From positions 39,266 through 103,265 of the forward strand of contig NZ_KB907936.1 of the NCBI RefSeq assembly GCF_000382285.1: a stretch of DNA of 64,000 bases, given 5' to 3'. A model generated the notes under the pieces. The model made no database searches, had not been told where the DNA came from, and saw nothing but the letters and a program-made list of their open reading frames with translations. Each line of letters starts with the position of its first letter. The first letter of the stretch is position 1. This document shows positions 8,640 through 17,378 of this stretch, one piece after another. Made by a program: the position numbers and the translations under genes. The stretch comes from Solimonas variicoloris DSM 15731. GTDB taxonomy: Bacteria; Pseudomonadota; Gammaproteobacteria; Nevskiales; Nevskiaceae.

Positions 8640-9665
8640 ATGCCGCACGATCACGCCCCTGACGATCACCACCACGCGCACGATCACGCGTCCGCGCACC
8701 GGCATGCGCCGCACGCCGTGCACGCTGCGCCGCACGTCCACGGCGCCGGCCATCATGAGCACGGCCACGACCATCACGGTCATGGTCCGCACCTGCATGG
8801 CGTCGGCGCGTCGGAGCGCAAGCTGTTCTGGGCGCTGCTGCTGACCGGCGGCTTCATGTTCGCGGAGGCGATCGGCGGCCTGGTCGCCGGTTCGCTGGCG
8901 CTGCTGGCCGACGCCGCGCACATGCTGACCGACGCGGCGGCGCTGGCGATGGCCTTCGTCGCCGTGCGTGCCGCGCGCCGGCCGGCGACGCCGGCGATGA
9001 GCTACGGCCATCACCGCTGGCAGGTGCTCGCCGCCTTCGTCAACGGCCTCGGCCTGCTGGCGCTCGCGGTCTGGATCCTGGCCGAGGCGCTGACCCGGCT
9101 CTGGGAGCCGGTCGCGGTGCAGGGACGCGTCGTCGTCGTCATCGCCGTGCTCGGCCTGCTCGTCAATCTCGCCTCGTTCGCGATCCTGTCCGGCGGCGAA
9201 CAGAACCTCAACGTGCGCGGCGCGCTCGCGCACGTGATGGGCGATCTGCTCGGCAGCGTCGCGGCGCTGGTCGCCGGTGCGCTGATCTGGGGCTTCGGCT
9301 GGATGATCGCCGATCCGCTGCTGTCGGCGCTGGTCGCCCTGCTGATGCTGCGCACCGGCTGGTCGATCGCGCGCCAGGCCGCGCACGTGCTGCTCGAAGG
9401 CACGCCGGAAGGACTCGACGAGCGTTCGATCGCCAGCGCGATCGAAGCCGACGTCGAAGCGGTGGCGAGCGTCCATCACGTCCACGCCTGGTCGCTGACC
9501 GACGACCGGCCGGTCGTCACGCTGCACGCGACGCTGCGCGAGAACGTCGGCCGCGACGCCGCCCTGTCGGCGATCCAGCGCGTGCTGCAGGCCCGCTTCG
9601 GCATCACCCACAGCACGATCCAGATCGAAGAGCAGGCCTGCGCCGGCGTCGGCTGCGTGCCCTGA
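8640..9665 (+). CDS. Cation diffusion facilitator transporter (zinc-type, His-rich)
   Basis: This 341-residue inner-membrane protein opens with an extraordinary His-rich tail (about 25 His in the first 55 residues) followed by six membrane segments of the CDF family. The zinc-site motif DAAHMLTDAAA lies near residues 90-100 and ADPLLSALVALLML in the fifth helix region. The C-terminal cytoplasmic domain (VASVHHVHAWSLTDDRPV) is the usual metal-binding dimer domain. It probably exports Zn(II), possibly Co or Cd, in exchange for protons, as CzcD and ZitB do. The gene stands alone with a short upstream gap. Confidence 0.93.
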   Translation: MPHDHAPDDHHHAHDHASAHRHAPHAVHAAPHVHGAGHHEHGHDHHGHGPHLHGVGASERKLFWALLLTGGFMFAEAIGGLVAGSLALLADAAHMLTDAAALAMAFVAVRAARRPATPAMSYGHHRWQVLAAFVNGLGLLALAVWILAEALTRLWEPVAVQGRVVVVIAVLGLLVNLASFAILSGGEQNLNVRGALAHVMGDLLGSVAALVAGALIWGFGWMIADPLLSALVALLMLRTGWSIARQAAHVLLEGTPEGLDERSIASAIEADVEAVASVHHVHAWSLTDDRPVVTLHATLRENVGRDAALSAIQRVLQARFGITHSTIQIEEQACAGVGCVP

Positions 9666-9766
9666 CGGGTGCCGGGTCGCCGGTGCGGCCGGTGCGTCTT
9701 CACGCGTCTGTCATCGCTGCCGGTTAGCGTGCGCGCCCCGCTCCACGCGATACCCGGGTTCGTCCG

Positions 9767-10666
9767 ATGCGCATGCTTGCTCCGCTGCTTCTCGCCTGCG
9801 CGTTCGTGGCGCTGCCGGGCTGCCAGGACGGAGGCTCCGGCCCGTCGGGCGGGGCGGCGATCGAGCGCTTCGTCGTCGCGCAGCCGGCGCTGACCGAGTC
9901 ATCGGGCCTGGCCCGCTCCGGGCGCAGCCCCGGCGTGTACTGGAGTCACAACGACAGCGGCGGTCCGACCGACCTCTACGCCTTCGACGCACAGGGAGCG
10001 GCGCGCGGCGTGCTGCATGTGCAGGGTGCGCTCAATCTCGACTGGGAAGACATCAGCGGCTTCGTCGAGGACGGCGTGCCGCGCCTGCTGGTCGCCGACG
10101 TCGGCGACAACAGCGCCCTGCGTCCGGCCGTGCGCCTCTACGTGCTCGACGAGCCGGCGCTCGACGCGGCCGGCGCGGCGCTCGAGACCCGCGTATCGCG
10201 CAGCTTCGCGCTGGTCTATCCGGACGGGCCGCGCGATTGCGAGGCGGTCGCGGTCGACGCCGAGGAAGGCAGCGTCTACCTGCTCAGCAAGCGCGACGCC
10301 GTGCCGCGGCTGTATCGCGTGCCGCTGCATCCGGTTTCGCCGCTGGTCGTCGCCGAAGCGCTCGGCGAAATCAGCATCCCGCGCGCGGCCGCCGACGCGC
10401 CGGACCCGGAGTCGATCAACTGGGTGACGTCGATGGATTTCGCGGCCGATGCGCGCCGCGCCGCGGTCGTCACGCTGACTCGCGCCTACATCTATACGCG
10501 CGCCGAGGGCGAGAGCTGGGCGCAGGCCTTTGCGCGTCCACCGAAATCGTACGCGGTGCCGGACGATCCGCAGATCGAGGCGATCGCCTGGAGCGCCGAC
10601 GCTGGCGAGCTGTTGCTGACCTCGGAAGGCGAGCCGACGCCGGCGGCACGGCTGCGCGTCGACTGA
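9767..10666 (+). CDS. Predicted lipoprotein, beta-propeller-like
   Basis: The 299-residue protein has a lipoprotein signal peptide (MRMLAPLLLACAFVALPGC, lipobox LPGC, Cys19). The mature part has repeated strand-rich blocks such as SSGLARS.SPGVYWSHNDSG, DWEDISGF, LLVADVGDNSA and DCEAVAVDAEEGSVYLLSKRD, typical of NHL/SdiA-regulated-type or esterase-like propellers. No catalytic residues can be assigned and the function is unknown. It is convergent with lpxH, whose stop is 21 bp away. Confidence 0.75.
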   Translation: MRMLAPLLLACAFVALPGCQDGGSGPSGGAAIERFVVAQPALTESSGLARSGRSPGVYWSHNDSGGPTDLYAFDAQGAARGVLHVQGALNLDWEDISGFVEDGVPRLLVADVGDNSALRPAVRLYVLDEPALDAAGAALETRVSRSFALVYPDGPRDCEAVAVDAEEGSVYLLSKRDAVPRLYRVPLHPVSPLVVAEALGEISIPRAAADAPDPESINWVTSMDFAADARRAAVVTLTRAYIYTRAEGESWAQAFARPPKSYAVPDDPQIEAIAWSADAGELLLTSEGEPTPAARLRVD

Positions 10667-10687
10667 TGAGCCGCTCGCGACGCCGCC

Positions 10688-11410
10688 TCAGCGCTCGATG
10701 CAGCGCCGCACGCAGCCCTGCGCGTCGACGCTGAGATACTCCATGCGCTGCGGATGCCAGTCGGCCAGCACCAGCCGCGTGCCGCGCTGCGGGCCGAGCC
10801 GCAGCAGATGGTCGGCCGGCCGGTGCGTGTGGCCGTGGATCAGGCGCGTCACGCCGTAGCGCCGCATTGTCGCCTGCACGGTCTGCTCGTTGACGTCCAT
10901 GATCGCCGCCGGCTTGTTGCGCTTTTCGGCGCCGCTCTGCCGGCGCAGGCCGCCGGCGATGCGGTGGCGGCGCGCCTTTGGCAGACGCAGGAACAGCCAT
11001 TGTGCGACGCGGTTGTGCGCGAAGCGCCGCCAGCGCTGGTAGCGCCGGTCGTCGGTGCAGAGCAGATCGCCGTGCGACAGCAGCGTCGGCACGCCGCCAA
11101 GTTCGACGACGAGCGGATCGCGCAGGATCTGCACGCCGCTCGCCTGCGCACAGCGGCGACCGACCAGAAAGTCGCGGTTGCCGGCGATGAAGTAGACCGG
11201 CACGCCGCTCGCGGTCAGCGCGCGAAGTGCGGCGATCTCCGGCGCGTAGTCCTCGAGCCCGACATCGTCGCCGACCCAGTACTCGAACAGGTCGCCGAGG
11301 ATGTAGACGCCTTGCGCCTGCCGCGCCGGGCCGGCGAGGAAATGCCGAAAGCCCTCGCGCAGCGGCGAGGGCTCGTTCGGCAGGTGCAGGTCCGACAGCA
11401 GCAGGATCAT
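10688..11410 (-). CDS. lpxH: UDP-2,3-diacylglucosamine diphosphatase
   Basis: LpxH hydrolyses UDP-2,3-diacylglucosamine to lipid X in lipid A synthesis at the inner membrane. The 240-residue protein carries all the calcineurin-like metallophosphatase motifs: SDLHLP, GDLFEYWVGDD, GNRDFLVG, HGDLLCTDD and HGHTHRPA. The neighbouring ppiB and dusA genes are read in the same direction; the 141 bp between lpxH and ppiB hold no recognisable gene. Confidence 0.95.
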   Translation of the reverse strand: MILLLSDLHLPNEPSPLREGFRHFLAGPARQAQGVYILGDLFEYWVGDDVGLEDYAPEIAALRALTASGVPVYFIAGNRDFLVGRRCAQASGVQILRDPLVVELGGVPTLLSHGDLLCTDDRRYQRWRRFAHNRVAQWLFLRLPKARRHRIAGGLRRQSGAEKRNKPAAIMDVNEQTVQATMRRYGVTRLIHGHTHRPADHLLRLGPQRGTRLVLADWHPQRMEYLSVDAQGCVRRCIER

Positions 11411-11551
11411 GCGGCGGTCCCGGCTGCGGGATGCTTCGGCAGTGCGCGGCGCGCGGCGACGATGCCATCCCGCAGCGTCATCCGATCCGGCCAGGCGGCT
11501 GCATGATTTCCCACTCGCGGCGCTCGCGCACGCAATGACGAAGCCGGGCGC

Positions 11552-12061
11552 TCAGAGCACCGTGACCTTGTCGATGACGACTTGCGTGACCGGCACGTCG
11601 CGGCCGAACGGACGCGCGTTGCCGGTCGGCGTTTCGGCGATCTTGTCGACGATGTCGAGGCCCGAGGTGACCTTGCCGAACACCGCGTAGCCGTAGCCGT
11701 CCTGGCCCGGATAGTTCAGGAAGTCGTTGTCGCCGTGGTTGATGAAGAACTGCGAGGTCGCCGAGTTCGGATCCGAGGTGCGCGCCATGGCGATGGTGCC
11801 GCGGTCGTTCTTCAGGCCGTTGTTCGATTCGATCGCGATCGGCGCGCGCGTGCGGCGCTGGCCGTACTCGCTGTCGTAGCCGCCGCCCTGGATCATGAAG
11901 CCCTTGATCACGCGGTGGAAGACGAGGCCGTCGTAGTGGCCGTCGTTGGCGTACTGCACGAAGTTGGCGACGGTCTTCGGCGCCTTGGCGGCGTCGAGTT
12001 CGAGTTCGATCGCGCCGAGCGTGGTGTCGATGCGGACGCGGACGGGGCTGGTGTCGGTCAT
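11552..12061 (-). CDS. ppiB: Cyclophilin-type peptidyl-prolyl cis-trans isomerase
   Basis: The 169-residue cyclophilin has no signal peptide, so it is cytoplasmic (PpiB type). Visible active-site motifs are FHRVIKGFMIQGG, NSATSQFFIN and YAVFGKVTSGLDIVDKI. It accelerates proline isomerisation during folding. ppiB next to lpxH is a common gammaproteobacterial pair. Confidence 0.94.
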   Translation of the reverse strand: MTDTSPVRVRIDTTLGAIELELDAAKAPKTVANFVQYANDGHYDGLVFHRVIKGFMIQGGGYDSEYGQRRTRAPIAIESNNGLKNDRGTIAMARTSDPNSATSQFFINHGDNDFLNYPGQDGYGYAVFGKVTSGLDIVDKIAETPTGNARPFGRDVPVTQVVIDKVTVL

Positions 12062-12094
12062 GACGGTTTTCCGGTGGTGGGATTTCGAATGTCG

Positions 12095-13111
12095 TTATGC
12101 AGCGGCCGGCGAGGGTAGCGCATCCATCGCCTCGCGTGCCGCGGCGAGCAGCGTGGCGTCGCTGCCGGGCCGCGTGGCACGCTCCGAGAGCACGCGGCGG
12201 AAGGCGCGGCCGCCGGGCTGGTTGCGGTACAGGCCGAGGATGTGACGGGTGATGTGGTTCAGCGCGGTACCGCCGCCGGCGAGCTGTTGCGCGGCATAGT
12301 CCTGCATGCGCGCCAGGATCTCGTCGCGGCTCGCGACCGGATGCTCGTCGCCGAACAGGCGCGCGTCGACGTCGGCGAGCACGTAAGGGTTCTCGTAGAC
12401 CTCGCGGCCGAGCATCACGCCGTCGACCTGCGCCAGATGCGTGGTGCAGGCGTCGAGGCTGCGCACGCCGCCGTTGAGCACGATCGTCAGCTGCGGGAAT
12501 TCCTGCTTCAGGCGGTAGACCGCCTCGTAGCGCAGCGGCGGAATCTCGCGGTTCTCCTTCGGCGACAGGCCCTTGAGCCAGGCCTTGCGCGCATGGACGA
12601 TGAAGACCTCGCAGCCGGCATTGGCGATGGCGTCGACGAAGCGGCGCATGAAGTCGTACTCGTCCGAATCGTCGACGCCGATGCGGTGCTTGACGGTGAC
12701 GGGCCGCGCGGTCGCGGCGCGCATCGCGCGCACGGCGGCGGCGACCTGAGCCGGCTCGTGCATCAGGCAGGCGCCGAAGCCGCCGCCCTGCACGCGGTCG
12801 GACGGACAGCCGCAGTTGAGGTTGATTTCGTCGTAGCCGAACTGCTCGCCGATCTCGGCGCAGCGGGCCAGCGCATCGGCGTCCGAGCCGCCGAGCTGCA
12901 GCGCCAGCGGATGCTCGGCAGCGTCGAAGCGCAGGTGTCGCTCGCGGTCGCCGTGCAGGATCGCGCCGGTCGTCACCATCTCCGTGTACAGCCGCGCATG
13001 CCGCGAGATCTGGCGCAGGAAATAGCGGCAGTGGCGGTCGGTCCAGTCGAGCATCGGCGCGACGCAGAAGCGCCAGGGGCTGGACGGATCGGGGCGGACG
13101 GAAACAGGCAT
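12095..13111 (-). CDS. dusA: tRNA dihydrouridine(20/20a) synthase
   Basis: DusA reduces uridines 20/20a in the tRNA D-loop using FMN and NADPH. The 338-residue protein shows the TIM-barrel start FCVAPMLDWTDRHCRYFLR, the NLNCGCPSDRVQ motif with the catalytic Cys, KHRIGVDD, FIVHARKAWLKGLSPKENR (a DusA-type insertion) and LNGGVRS. Length and these DusA-specific blocks separate it from DusB and DusC. Confidence 0.94.
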   Translation of the reverse strand: MPVSVRPDPSSPWRFCVAPMLDWTDRHCRYFLRQISRHARLYTEMVTTGAILHGDRERHLRFDAAEHPLALQLGGSDADALARCAEIGEQFGYDEINLNCGCPSDRVQGGGFGACLMHEPAQVAAAVRAMRAATARPVTVKHRIGVDDSDEYDFMRRFVDAIANAGCEVFIVHARKAWLKGLSPKENREIPPLRYEAVYRLKQEFPQLTIVLNGGVRSLDACTTHLAQVDGVMLGREVYENPYVLADVDARLFGDEHPVASRDEILARMQDYAAQQLAGGGTALNHITRHILGLYRNQPGGRAFRRVLSERATRPGSDATLLAAAREAMDALPSPAAA

Positions 13112-13188
13112 CGGCAGGCGCGGCGGGGCGGCCGCGCATTATCGTCGATCCGGCGGGCGCCATGCGGCCGCACCCGCCGGCGCCGGGC

Positions 13189-14016
13189 TCAGGGGCTGCG
13201 CGCGGCGAACCAGTCGAGCAGCAGGCGGTTGATGTCGTCGGCGCGGTCGATCTGCAGCCAGTGCGAAGCGTGCTCGATGCGCGCATAGCGCCACGGCCCG
13301 GTGACCTGGCGCTGCGAATCGCGCATCTGGCTTTCGGCGAGTGCGAAGTCGCCGTCGCTCCACAGGCCGAAGACCGGCAGCGGCGTCTTGCCGTAGCGGC
13401 CGGTCAGGACGCGCCAGGCGTTGGCGCGGTACCAGCGCAGACCGGCGGTCAGCCGGCCTGGGCGCGACAGCGCCGCGACGCGCGCCTCGGCTTCGTCGGC
13501 GGCACTGAGGCTGCGCAGCGCGCGCCAGTTGCCGGCGGGCAGCAGCGTTTCGGCGAGACCGGGGACGAGGAACATGAACGCGTACCAGCCGCGCAGCTTC
13601 TGCTCGATGCCGCGCCGGTACTCGGCCGGGTGGCCGACCGACATCGCCACGTAGCTGTGCCAGCGCTGCGGCGCGTCGATCGCCAGCTGCCAGCCGACCA
13701 CCGCGCCCCAGTCGTGACCGACCAGGCGCACCGGCTCGCGCACGTCGAGCGCGTCGAGCAGGCCGAGCATGTCGTCGCGCAGGTGTTCGAGGCAGTAGTC
13801 GCGCACGCGCGGCGCCAGATCGCTGTCGCCGCAGCCGCGCTGGTCGGGCGCGATGATGCGGTAGCCGGCCGCCGCGAGCACGCCGATCTGCTGTTGCCAG
13901 ACGCGGTGCGTGTCGGGGAAGCCGTGCAGCAGCAGCACCGGCGGACCTTCGCCCGCCAGCGCCACGTTGAAGTTCAGACCGTTCGCCGCAACCCGGCGGT
14001 ATTCGATGCCGTCCAT
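13189..14016 (-). CDS. Alpha/beta hydrolase, epoxide-hydrolase-like
   Basis: This 275-residue protein has the epoxide hydrolase/haloalkane dehalogenase pattern: oxyanion motif LLHGFPDTHRVW, nucleophile elbow GHDWGAVV with Asp rather than Ser (D in G-H-D-W-G), an AEY/WYRAN cap region and a late HASHWLQID with the catalytic His. Asp nucleophile enzymes open epoxides by an alkyl-enzyme ester. The start at 14016 is preferred over 14022 because AGGAG then lies 7 nt upstream. It sits near a second hydrolase, a TetR regulator and a Baeyer-Villiger monooxygenase, suggesting a degradation cluster. Confidence 0.85.
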   Translation of the reverse strand: MDGIEYRRVAANGLNFNVALAGEGPPVLLLHGFPDTHRVWQQQIGVLAAAGYRIIAPDQRGCGDSDLAPRVRDYCLEHLRDDMLGLLDALDVREPVRLVGHDWGAVVGWQLAIDAPQRWHSYVAMSVGHPAEYRRGIEQKLRGWYAFMFLVPGLAETLLPAGNWRALRSLSAADEAEARVAALSRPGRLTAGLRWYRANAWRVLTGRYGKTPLPVFGLWSDGDFALAESQMRDSQRQVTGPWRYARIEHASHWLQIDRADDINRLLLDWFAARSP

Positions 14017-14045
14017 GGCCATGCTCCTGGTTCTTAGCACGCAGC

Positions 14046-14987
14046 TCAGGGAGCCGGCGCCAGGCCGGCGCGGAACGCCTTGTAGTCGGCGGCGGCACGG
14101 TACGGCGCCTCGAGCATCGGCAGATGGCCGGTGTCGGGCATGACGATCAGCTGCGAGTTCGGCAATGCCTTGTGCAGGATTTCGGCGCCGGAGACGTCGA
14201 GCACACGGTCGTCCTGGCCCCAGACGATCAGCGTCGGCGTCGGCAGGCCGGCGACCTGCCGTTCGAGGAAGGCGGGCGTGGCCGAAAGCTCGCGGAAGAT
14301 CCGCGTATGCAGCGGATAGTTCGCGGCGGCGGCGGCGGCGAGTTCGCGCTTGACGCTGTACGGCACCGGCGGCTGGTGGCTCATGACGATGGCCATGACG
14401 CGCGCGAAGTCGTCCGGGGTCTTGGCGAATAGCAGGAACTCGCCGCGCTCGCGGTAGGCGCGGAACATTTCCGATTCCTGCGCCGAACCGACGCCGGCCG
14501 GCGCCAGCAGCCACAGGCTCTGCACGCGTTCCGGATGGGCGCGCGCGAAGGCGAGCACGATCGCACCGCCCATCGAACTGCCGCCGAGGTGCGCGCGCGC
14601 GATCTGCAGCGCGTCGAGGAACTGCGCCAGGTGCTCGACCTGCGCCTGGATCGAGTAGTCGGCGTCGGCCGGCTTGCTGCTCTCGCCGAAGCCCGGCAGG
14701 TCGAGCGCGACGAGGCGGCCGACACCACGCAGGAACGGCGCGGCCTGCGCGAAATTGTCCTTGTCGGCGCCGATGCCGTGCACCAGCACCAGCGGCTCGC
14801 CGCGGCCGCCGTCGAGATAGGCGATCTCGAAGCCCGGAATCTGCACGGTCTTGCGCGTCAGGCCGCCGAGCGCGTGCTGCACGGCCATCGCGCCGTGCGC
14901 CATCGGCTTCGGGAACAGGTGATCGGCGCCGACGTAGACGATCGCGACGAGCACGAGCGCAGCCAGCAGCTTGAACAGAAACTTCAT
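14046..14987 (-). CDS. Membrane-anchored alpha/beta hydrolase (Ser type)
   Basis: The 313-residue protein begins with a hydrophobic anchor or signal (MKFLFKLLAALVLVAIVYVGADHLF), followed by an alpha/beta hydrolase with LVHGIGADKDNF, the nucleophile elbow GGSSMGGAIVL, an acid near WGQDDRVLD and the catalytic His in TGHLPMLE. The start is ATG 14987 with GGGGAG upstream. Likely an esterase or lactonase; in clusters with Baeyer-Villiger monooxygenases such enzymes hydrolyse the ester or lactone product. That partnership is inferred from proximity. Confidence 0.83.
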   Translation of the reverse strand: MKFLFKLLAALVLVAIVYVGADHLFPKPMAHGAMAVQHALGGLTRKTVQIPGFEIAYLDGGRGEPLVLVHGIGADKDNFAQAAPFLRGVGRLVALDLPGFGESSKPADADYSIQAQVEHLAQFLDALQIARAHLGGSSMGGAIVLAFARAHPERVQSLWLLAPAGVGSAQESEMFRAYRERGEFLLFAKTPDDFARVMAIVMSHQPPVPYSVKRELAAAAAANYPLHTRIFRELSATPAFLERQVAGLPTPTLIVWGQDDRVLDVSGAEILHKALPNSQLIVMPDTGHLPMLEAPYRAAADYKAFRAGLAPAP

Positions 14988-15045
14988 CTGGAAACTCCCC
15001 CTTTGGTGATGGTTTGAATGATGTACCGATCGGCGCTGGCGGCGC

Positions 15046-15741
15046 TCAGCCGCGCCGGGCGGGCGGCGGCTTGCCGGCTGCCGCAAGCTGGCCGATGCGG
15101 CGCTCGGCCTCGGTGCCGGCGGCGTCGTAGAACAGCACGCAGTGCTCGACGATGGTCTCCAGCGGCGCCTTGAAGCCGTTGAAGGCCCAGTGCATGACCA
15201 GGTAGACGGTCGAGCCGACCAGGCCGTTGGCGACCAGCTGCGCGTCGACGCCGTGCTTGGGCAGCTGCGGATACAGCGACAGGATCAGCGAGCCGACGAT
15301 GTCGGCGAAGCTCTGCGTCGCCAGCTGCGACTGGCGGCTGACCTCGGCGCTGACGGTCAGCGCGTCGATCAGCAGGATGCGCGACAGGCGCGGATCGTCG
15401 CGCAGCGTTTCCAGGAAGGCGCGGACCGCGGCGCGTGCCATGGTCTGCACGTCGCGCGGCGGCTGGCCGAGCGCGCGCATCACCGCCGCGCGAATGGTGC
15501 CGATCGCCTGGTGGTAGACGGCCAGGAACAGGTCTTCGCGGTTGGCGAAGGACTCGTAGAAATAGCGCTCGGTGAGGTGCGCCTCGGCGCAGATCTCGCG
15601 CACGCCGACGGCGTGATAGCCCTTGCCGCCGAACGCGTTGAGGCCGGCCGCGATCAGCTGTTCGCGACGCTGGCGCTGGCGTTCCTGCGGATCGAGGCCG
15701 CGAAAGCGGCGGCCGGGTGCGGGGGGCTTCGACCTTGTCAT
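15046..15741 (-). CDS. TetR family regulator of the BVMO/SDR operon
   Basis: The 231-residue protein has an N-terminal TetR helix-turn-helix (about residues 25-70: QLIAAGLNAFGGKGYHAVGVREICAEAHLTERYFYESFANREDLF) and a ligand domain of variable sequence. I place the start at ATG 15741; starting at 15798 would run the coding region through an operator-like palindrome. It is divergent from the monooxygenase gene at 15817, and the shared promoter holds two matching palindromes, so it probably represses both itself and that operon. Confidence 0.87.
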   Translation of the reverse strand: MTRSKPPAPGRRFRGLDPQERQRQRREQLIAAGLNAFGGKGYHAVGVREICAEAHLTERYFYESFANREDLFLAVYHQAIGTIRAAVMRALGQPPRDVQTMARAAVRAFLETLRDDPRLSRILLIDALTVSAEVSRQSQLATQSFADIVGSLILSLYPQLPKHGVDAQLVANGLVGSTVYLVMHWAFNGFKAPLETIVEHCVLFYDAAGTEAERRIGQLAAAGKPPPARRG

Positions 15742-15750
15742 CGACCAATG

Positions 15751-15797
15751 TTGACATGAACGGTTGTCAAAATGTAACGTGACAACACTGGTTGTCA
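15751..15797. promoter_or_regulatory. Two TetR-type operators, TGACA-N8-TGTCA
   Basis: The divergent promoter contains two palindromes of identical geometry. Site 1 is TTGACA (15751-15756) with TGTCAA (15765-15770). Site 2 is TGACA (15780-15784) with TGTCA (15793-15797), extendable to TGACAAC-N4-GTTGTCA. Both have 8 bases between the TGACA/TGTCA half-sites and their centres are 28 bp apart. They lie between the TetR start and the BVMO start. Confidence 0.75.
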
Positions 15798-15816
15798 ATT
15801 AACGAGGGGAGCGGCG

Positions 15817-17340
15817 ATGGCGTTCGATACGAGCCGGGCAGGCGAGCAGCCGATGTCGGTGCTGATCATCGGGACCGGGTTTTCCGGGCTCGGCATGGCG
15901 GTGCGGCTGCGCCAGGCCGGCTTCGAGGATTTCGCGCTGCTCGAGCGTGCGCAGAGTGTCGGCGGCACCTGGCGCGACAACCGCTACCCGGGCTGTGCCT
16001 GCGACGTGCAGTCGCATCTGTATTCGTTCTCGTTCGACCAAAACCCGGAATGGTCGCGCATGTTCGCGCAGCAGCCGGAGATCGAGCGCTACCTGCAGGG
16101 CGTCGCCGAGCGCTACGATCTGCTGCGCCATGTGCGCTTCGGCACCGACGTGCGCAGCGCGCACTACGACGAGGCCGCCGCACTGTGGCGCGTGCGCAGC
16201 GCCGACGGCCGCGAGTTCGCCGGCCGCGTGCTGGTCTCCGGCATGGGCGCGCTGAGCAATCCGGCGCTGCCGAAGATCGCCGGCCTCGATCGCTTCCAGG
16301 GCAAGCTGTTCCACTCGGCGCAGTGGGATCACGACTACGATCTGGCCGGCAAGCGCGTCGCCGTGATCGGGACCGGCGCCAGCGCGATCCAGTTCGTGCC
16401 GCAGATCGTGCCGAAGGTCGCGCACCTCGATCTGTACCAGCGCACGCCGCCGTGGATCATGCCCAAGCCGGATCGCCCGATCTCGGCCGTCGAGCGCAAG
16501 CTGTTCCGCCGCCTGCCGTTCACGCAGACGCTGATGCGCGCCGGGCTCTACGCCTTTCTCGAAACGCGCGTGCTCGGCTTCGTCGTCAATCCGAAGATCA
16601 TGGCGCTGGTGCAGCGCCAGGCGCGCAAGCACATGGAGCGGCAGGTGCCGGACGCGGGGCTGCGCGCCAAGCTGACGCCGAACTACCGGATCGGCTGCAA
16701 GCGCGTGCTGATCTCCAATGACTACTATCCGGCGCTGATGCAGCCGCAGGTCGACGTCATCACCGACGAGGTGCGCGAGATCCGCGAGCAGGCGGTGGTC
16801 AGTGGCGACGGCCGGGTGCGTGAGGTCGACGCCATCATCCTCGGCACCGGCTTCACTGTGCAGGACCCGATTCCGCGCGGCGCGATCTTCGGCCGCGGCG
16901 GCCGCGATCTCTGGGATACCTGGAAGGATCACGGCGTCGAGGCCTATCTGGGCGCGAGCGTCCACGGCTTCCCGAACTTCTTCATGCTGATGGGGCCGAA
17001 CACCGGCCTCGGCCACACCTCGCAGGTTTACATGATCGAGTCGCAGATCGCCTACGTGATGGACGCCATCCGCCAGATGCGGGCCCAGGGGCTGCGCGCG
17101 GTCGAGGTGCGGGCCGACGTGCAGCAGCGCTTCAACGAGCGCGTGCAGGGCAACGTCAACACCGCGGTCTGGAACTCGGGCGGCTGCAAGAGCTGGTACC
17201 TCGACGCGCGCGGCCGCAATACCACGATCTGGCCGGGTTTCACCTTCATGTTCCGGCGCCAGACGCGGCATTTCCGCCTGCAGGATTATCTCGTCGAGCG
17301 CCTGGCCGCCTCGGCCACGGCGACGCCGGCGCGCACCTGA
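15817..17340 (+). CDS. Baeyer-Villiger flavin monooxygenase
   Basis: The 507-residue protein has an N-terminal FAD Rossmann motif IGTGFSGLGMA (about residues 16-26), the GGTWRDNRYPGCACDV segment, the Baeyer-Villiger fingerprint FQGKLFHSAQWD, and a second NADPH-binding motif VIGTGASAIQF. These enzymes insert oxygen into ketones to give esters or lactones. The SDR at 17379 could supply the ketone from an alcohol and the nearby hydrolases could open the product. The natural substrate cannot be read from sequence; steroid, terpenoid or cyclic ketones are typical. Confidence 0.93.
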   Translation: MAFDTSRAGEQPMSVLIIGTGFSGLGMAVRLRQAGFEDFALLERAQSVGGTWRDNRYPGCACDVQSHLYSFSFDQNPEWSRMFAQQPEIERYLQGVAERYDLLRHVRFGTDVRSAHYDEAAALWRVRSADGREFAGRVLVSGMGALSNPALPKIAGLDRFQGKLFHSAQWDHDYDLAGKRVAVIGTGASAIQFVPQIVPKVAHLDLYQRTPPWIMPKPDRPISAVERKLFRRLPFTQTLMRAGLYAFLETRVLGFVVNPKIMALVQRQARKHMERQVPDAGLRAKLTPNYRIGCKRVLISNDYYPALMQPQVDVITDEVREIREQAVVSGDGRVREVDAIILGTGFTVQDPIPRGAIFGRGGRDLWDTWKDHGVEAYLGASVHGFPNFFMLMGPNTGLGHTSQVYMIESQIAYVMDAIRQMRAQGLRAVEVRADVQQRFNERVQGNVNTAVWNSGGCKSWYLDARGRNTTIWPGFTFMFRRQTRHFRLQDYLVERLAASATATPART

Positions 17341-17378
17341 TCGCACAGATTTCTTCGAACTTCAAAGAGGGGAGACAC

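Noticed and set aside
14016..14514. N-terminal extension of the epoxide-hydrolase-like gene
   Set aside because: The extension overlaps the neighbouring hydrolase in another frame; a proper ribosome site marks the start at 14016.
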